Positions 59,676-64,000 of a stretch of DNA of 64,000 nt are shown here, piece by piece. The notes beneath the pieces were generated by a model that was not told the DNA's origin, searched no databases, and was given only the letters and a program-made list of their open reading frames with translations. Position numbers and translations under genes: made by a program. Origin of the DNA: an uncultured Saprospiraceae bacterium (GTDB taxonomy: Bacteria > Bacteroidota > Bacteroidia > Chitinophagales > Saprospiraceae). The stretch covers positions 59,491 to 123,490 of the forward strand of contig CALLAW010000032.1 in assembly GCA_938001865.1 (NCBI GenBank), in the 5' to 3' direction. Each line of letters begins with the position of its first letter. Position 1 is the stretch's first letter.

Positions 59676-61025
59676 TTACTTTTTCTTCTTATTATTTATC
59701 GATTTCTGCCCTCTCTTTTTAGGCTTTTTGTACTTGAGTTTTTGAGTCTGAGACCGTGTCATGTGGCGATTCTCCTTTTTGTTTTTATCCTTCTTTTCAT
59801 GAAATGCTGGACCTGAGGGTACAAACTTTTTCATTTTATGATTATTGAAAGGGACAAATTCTACTGGCTTTTCTAACTCTATCAATTCGTCAGAGATGAC
59901 GACTTCCTCAGGGACTTCTTTCACTTCGATTGGAGTCTTCATCAGTGTTTCGATTTGGTCCAGATACTCTCTCTCTGACTCTGACACAAATGCAATTGCC
60001 TGACCTCTCTTGTCAGCACGACCAGTACGACCGATCCTATGGATATACTTCTCAGGGGTATCTGTGAGATCAAAGTTGATGACATGAGTCACCGATGACA
60101 CATCTAGCCCACGAGCGATGATATCTGTAGCGATGATACACCTATAAGTCCCATCTTGAAAAAATTCTACAGTCTGGAATCGATTGTTTTGTGACTTAGA
60201 AGAGTGGATGACACCAATCGTCTCTTCGAAGATTGGATAGAGTCGATCATAGAGTATGTCGGCCATCTTTTTGGTAGATACGAAGACGAGTACCTTGGAC
60301 ATCTCTTCATTGTGCTCAAGCAAGTGGATGAGAAGATTAGTCTTACTATTGAAGTTGGCAATAGCATATACCGACTGATCGATACTCTCAAGTGGAGCAC
60401 CAGATGGTGCTACTTCTACCTTGTCATAGAAGGTGGTGTACTCTTGGATGACTGTCTCCACCTGAGGTATCAAGGTAGCACTGAACATCAGATTTTGCCT
60501 CTTCTCGGGGAGAAACTCTTTGATCGTATGCAGTTGGACTCTGAATCCGAGGTTCAACATCTCGTCCACTTCATCGATGATGAGTCTTTTGATGTTTTTT
60601 GCCTTGAGCACACCATCGAGCAGGAGGTCATTGAGTCTTCCAGGTGTCCCTACGACGAGGTCGCAGCCGAGTGAGAGAGCATGCTTATGTGTCTTGATAT
60701 TGGTCCCACCGTAGACACCCACTGCTGTAAATGTCATGTAGCTTGTCAGCTTCTCCACCTCCTCTAGTACCTGAGCTACGAGTTCTCGAGTCGGTACGAT
60801 GATCAAGATCTGAGGGTAGATAGTCTTAGTGAACTTCCACAATCTTAGTGAAGGGAGTAAGTAAGCAAATGTCTTACCAGTACCAGTCTGAGCTATCCCT
60901 ATGATATCCTTACCAGACATGATGAGTGGAAAAGTCTTAGACTGAATCGTAGTAGGCTCGGTCATACCGAGGTCATCTAGAGCATTGTTGAGAGCCTTAC
61001 CAAGATTGAGATCATTGAATGTCAT
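59676..61025 (-). CDS. DEAD/DEAH-box RNA helicase
   Basis: AQTGTGKTFAYLLP, PTRELVAQ, IDEVDEML (DEVD variant), SATL, HRIGRTGR; likely start 61025 (MTFNDLNLGKALNNALDD); basic C-terminal tail. Confidence 0.93.
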   Translation of the reverse strand: MTFNDLNLGKALNNALDDLGMTEPTTIQSKTFPLIMSGKDIIGIAQTGTGKTFAYLLPSLRLWKFTKTIYPQILIIVPTRELVAQVLEEVEKLTSYMTFTAVGVYGGTNIKTHKHALSLGCDLVVGTPGRLNDLLLDGVLKAKNIKRLIIDEVDEMLNLGFRVQLHTIKEFLPEKRQNLMFSATLIPQVETVIQEYTTFYDKVEVAPSGAPLESIDQSVYAIANFNSKTNLLIHLLEHNEEMSKVLVFVSTKKMADILYDRLYPIFEETIGVIHSSKSQNNRFQTVEFFQDGTYRCIIATDIIARGLDVSSVTHVINFDLTDTPEKYIHRIGRTGRADKRGQAIAFVSESEREYLDQIETLMKTPIEVKEVPEEVVISDELIELEKPVEFVPFNNHKMKKFVPSGPAFHEKKDKNKKENRHMTRSQTQKLKYKKPKKRGQKSINNKKKK

Positions 61026-61162
61026 GGTGCAAAGGTACACTTCTCTCACGAGAGATAACTACTTCAGAGCTTCTACAAGGTACTCTCTGTCTAGCTAGTC
61101 CTATACGTTAGCCAAGATCATCTGTGATGAGAGCTGTCTGAGTTTCTGCTGCAATTGGGCAT

Positions 61163-61199
61163 AAAAAAAAGCTTGACAATTTTTTGCCAAGCTTTTTTA
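61163..61199. terminator. Rho-independent terminator, bidirectional-looking
   Basis: AAAAAAAAGCTTG-acaattttttgc-CAAGCTTTTTT, between clpB end and helicase start. Confidence 0.8.
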
Positions 61200-61215
61200 T
61201 CATTTCTAACAGTTG

Positions 61216-63945
61216 TTAATTATCACTCACATTATCTATCTCATCTTCGAGATCTTTAGTTGCTTTTTTGAGCTTATCTACCTCGCTTTCTTTCTTCTTT
61301 TTCTTTGGCTCTACCTTTGGTTTTGATTTTGACTTGGTGTCCTTCTCGGTAAATGTAAAACCCTTCTTATCAGTTCCGATATAGATAGTGTCACCAGGTG
61401 CTAAGTCACCAGAGAGCAATTGTCGTGACAGCGGATTGATAATCTCTGACTGGATGACTCTCTTCAGTGGTCTAGCGCCGAACTGTGGGTCATAGCCAAG
61501 ATCAGCAATCAAGTCCATCGCTGACTCTGAAAACTCAACTGACATATCTTGTCTTGCAAGGTTCTTCCTTGTCTTCTTGAGTAGGATCTCTGCGATCTGC
61601 TTGATCTCTGCCTTCGTTAATGGTAAGAACATAATCTTGTCATCGATCCGATTGAGGAATTCTGGTCTGAGGGTTTCCTTCAATAGGTCAAACACTTCTA
61701 ACTGTGTCGTCTCGATAATGTCAGCTCTGTGTTCATCACCGACTGCATCAAGGTCTTCAAAGTTTTCGAGGATGGTCTCTGCTCCCATATTACTCGTCAT
61801 GATGATGATACAGTTCTTGAAGTTGGCCTCTCGACCTTTGTTATCCGTAAGTCTACCATCATCGAGTACTTGGAGTAGGATATTGAATGTGTCAGGGTGA
61901 GCCTTCTCTATCTCATCAAGTAGGACGATAGAGTATGGTCTTCTCCGTACTGCTTCTGTAAGTTGTCCACCTTCATCATAGCCTACATATCCTGGAGGTG
62001 CTCCTACGAGTCTTGAGACACTATGCTTCTCCATGTATTCACTCATATCTATCCGAGTGATCGCTTTCTCATCATCGAAGAGTACCTCAGCGAGTGACTT
62101 GGCTAGCTCGGTCTTACCCACACCTGTCGGCCCTAAGAAGATGAATGACCCGATCGGCTTATTGGGATCGCCTAGGCCTGCTCTAGATCGTCTGACAGCA
62201 TCCGATACTGCTACCACTGCTTCTTTTTGTCCGATGAGTCTTTGACTGATTTCGTCTTCGATGTTGAGGAGTTTTTCCTTTTCGGACTTTAGCATTTTTG
62301 CTACTGGGATACCAGTCCATTTGGCTACGACCTCAGCGATCTCATTACTTGTGACTTCCTCATTAGTAAATCGATTTTCGTCAGGCAATTCTTCGAGTTT
62401 TTTCTCTGCTTCTTGGAGTTTGACTTCGACCTCTTTCATGTCACCGTATCTGATCTTAGCGACTGCTTCGAAGTCACTATTCCGTTCAGCAGTTTCGGCT
62501 TGATGCTCGAGTTCTTCCATTTGTTTTTTGAGATTCTGGATATTATCAACGATTTCTTTTTCGTTTTTCCACTTAGCAGTGATACTATCTAGCGACTCTT
62601 TTGCATTAGCGATTTGCTTATTGATTGCAGAGAGTTTTTTCTCACTTCCTTCTCGTTTGATTGCTTCTCTTTCGATTTCGAGTTGTCTGACTTTACGGTC
62701 CATCTCGTCGATTTCTTCGGGTACTGAGTCTAGCTCAAGGCGAAGTTTGGCAGCAGCCTCATCTATCAAGTCGATTGCCTTGTCAGGTAACTGTCTATCT
62801 GTGATGTAGCGATGTGAGAGCTCTACTGCAGCTACGAGTGCATCATCTAGGATGTCTATCTTATGGTATACTTCATACTTGTCTTGGATACCTCTGAGGA
62901 TAGAGATACAATCCTCAAGACTGGGCTCATCGATGATCACTGTCTGGAATCTCCTGACGAGTGCCTTATCTTTTTCGAAGTATTTTTGGTACTCATCGAG
63001 AGTGGTAGCACCGATTGTTCTGAGTTCGCCTCTGGCGAGTGCTGGTTTGAGGATGTTGGCCGCGTCCATTGCTCCGTTGCCTCCTCCAGCTCCAATCAAG
63101 GTATGGATCTCATCGACGAATAAAATTACCTCACCATCTGAGCTATTGACTTCTTGGATGACAGCTTTGAGTCTTTCTTCGAATTCTCCCTTGTATTTAG
63201 CTCCAGCGATCAAGGCAGCAATATCGAGAGAGTAGATCTGCTTAGTGGCGAGATTTTCTGGGACATCTTTTTTGACTATTCTCCAAGCGATACCTTCTAC
63301 GATGGCAGTCTTACCGACTCCTGATTCTCCGACGAGGATAGGATTGTTTTTCTTTCGTCTTGAAAGAATATGGAGGATACGTCTGATCTCTTCATCACGA
63401 CCTACGATCGGGTCTAGCTTACCGCTTTCTGCTCTTTCGTTGAGATTGACGGCAAATTTTTTGAGGGCATTGTATTGATTGTCAGAGTTGGCATCTGTCA
63501 CTGTCCGACCATTTCGCAGCTCTTTGATGGCAGCTTTCAAGCCATCTACGGTGACACCCATATCTTTGAGTAAGCCTGCTGCTTTGTCCTTGCCTGTCAC
63601 GATGCCGAGTAAGATGAGCTCTACGGAGATATATTCATCTCCGAAGTTTTTCATTTCTTTTTTAGCTCGACTGAGTGCTTTGTTGGCATCATTGGTGAGG
63701 TGTTGCTTCCCATCACCACCAGTGACCTTCGGGTACTTCTCTATCATTGACTCGAGAGTCGTCATGAGTCTGACCATATTGACTCCAAGCTTAGAGAATA
63801 CAAACTTGGGGATCGATTCGTCGGTCTTATAGATGCCTACAAGGAGGTGAGTAGTATCTACCTGCTGCTGATCTAGTCCTCCTGCGATCTGTTGAGACTT
63901 GAGGATGGACTCCTGTGCCTTTACTGTAAAGTTGTCGTATGTCAT
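61216..63945 (-). CDS. clpB: ATP-dependent chaperone ClpB-type Clp ATPase
   Basis: Clp N-domain, [18 protein letters not shown], middle coiled-coil domain, [23 protein letters not shown]-terminal domain. Confidence 0.93.
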   Translation of the reverse strand: MTYDNFTVKAQESILKSQQIAGGLDQQQVDTTHLLVGIYKTDESIPKFVFSKLGVNMVRLMTTLESMIEKYPKVTGGDGKQHLTNDANKALSRAKKEMKNFGDEYISVELILLGIVTGKDKAAGLLKDMGVTVDGLKAAIKELRNGRTVTDANSDNQYNALKKFAVNLNERAESGKLDPIVGRDEEIRRILHILSRRKKNNPILVGESGVGKTAIVEGIAWRIVKKDVPENLATKQIYSLDIAALIAGAKYKGEFEERLKAVIQEVNSSDGEVILFVDEIHTLIGAGGGNGAMDAANILKPALARGELRTIGATTLDEYQKYFEKDKALVRRFQTVIIDEPSLEDCISILRGIQDKYEVYHKIDILDDALVAAVELSHRYITDRQLPDKAIDLIDEAAAKLRLELDSVPEEIDEMDRKVRQLEIEREAIKREGSEKKLSAINKQIANAKESLDSITAKWKNEKEIVDNIQNLKKQMEELEHQAETAERNSDFEAVAKIRYGDMKEVEVKLQEAEKKLEELPDENRFTNEEVTSNEIAEVVAKWTGIPVAKMLKSEKEKLLNIEDEISQRLIGQKEAVVAVSDAVRRSRAGLGDPNKPIGSFIFLGPTGVGKTELAKSLAEVLFDDEKAITRIDMSEYMEKHSVSRLVGAPPGYVGYDEGGQLTEAVRRRPYSIVLLDEIEKAHPDTFNILLQVLDDGRLTDNKGREANFKNCIIIMTSNMGAETILENFEDLDAVGDEHRADIIETTQLEVFDLLKETLRPEFLNRIDDKIMFLPLTKAEIKQIAEILLKKTRKNLARQDMSVEFSESAMDLIADLGYDPQFGARPLKRVIQSEIINPLSRQLLSGDLAPGDTIYIGTDKKGFTFTEKDTKSKSKPKVEPKKKKKESEVDKLKKATKDLEDEIDNVSDN

Positions 63946-64000
63946 AATGTAATATAGTATAAATGTCTGATACTACAATAGTATCAAAATGAATACCAAT

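Noticed and set aside
60204-60674. 156-aa plus-strand ORF opposite the DEAD-box helicase
   Set aside because: Shadow ORF over conserved helicase motifs; no signal of its own.
61577-63832. Series of plus-strand ORFs opposite clpB
   Set aside because: Antisense shadow ORFs, Ser/Leu-rich; clpB is continuous and conserved.
1-64000. CRISPR arrays, rRNA/tRNA genes, intact transposons or prophage
   Set aside because: No regularly spaced repeats, no recognisable rRNA/tRNA sequence, and no transposase or integrase ORF seen in the translations.

Overview
The window is a gene-dense Bacteroidota chromosome segment, probably marine and Saprospiria- or flavobacteria-like. The lineage is inferred from T9SS/PorZ and gliding-motility proteins, RemB/Wzi-like proteins and a SusC/RagA-like TonB receptor. 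Most of it is housekeeping: nadD, dnaN, mreBCD-mrdA-folA-DUF2851-lpxK, nadE, dsbD, uvrA, a moxR/DUF58/Bat locus, pyrD, a Crp-family regulator, dnaX, a DEAD-box helicase and clpB. A mevalonate-pathway block (fni-mvaA) sits downstream of a GCS2-CBS fusion gene and a GT2 gene. I saw no rRNA, tRNA, CRISPR or intact mobile element. The strongest unusual signal is at dnaX. The annotated ORF stops five codons after an A10 homopolymer, and the missing tau C-terminal domain continues without a stop in the -1 frame, including the separately called ORF 53241..53660. That fits gamma/tau production by slippage, with tau as the shifted product, the reverse of E. coli and Thermus. A genuine frameshift or homopolymer error is the main alternative. 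Other non-obvious items are a frameshifted dinD relic (about 50942..51279) missed by the ORF track, a low-GC single-ORF insertion flanked by 9-bp inverted repeats beside dnaX, a 51-aa ORF directly after mvaA, a partial porZ-like gene at the left edge, and a DsbD with a duplicated N-terminal domain.
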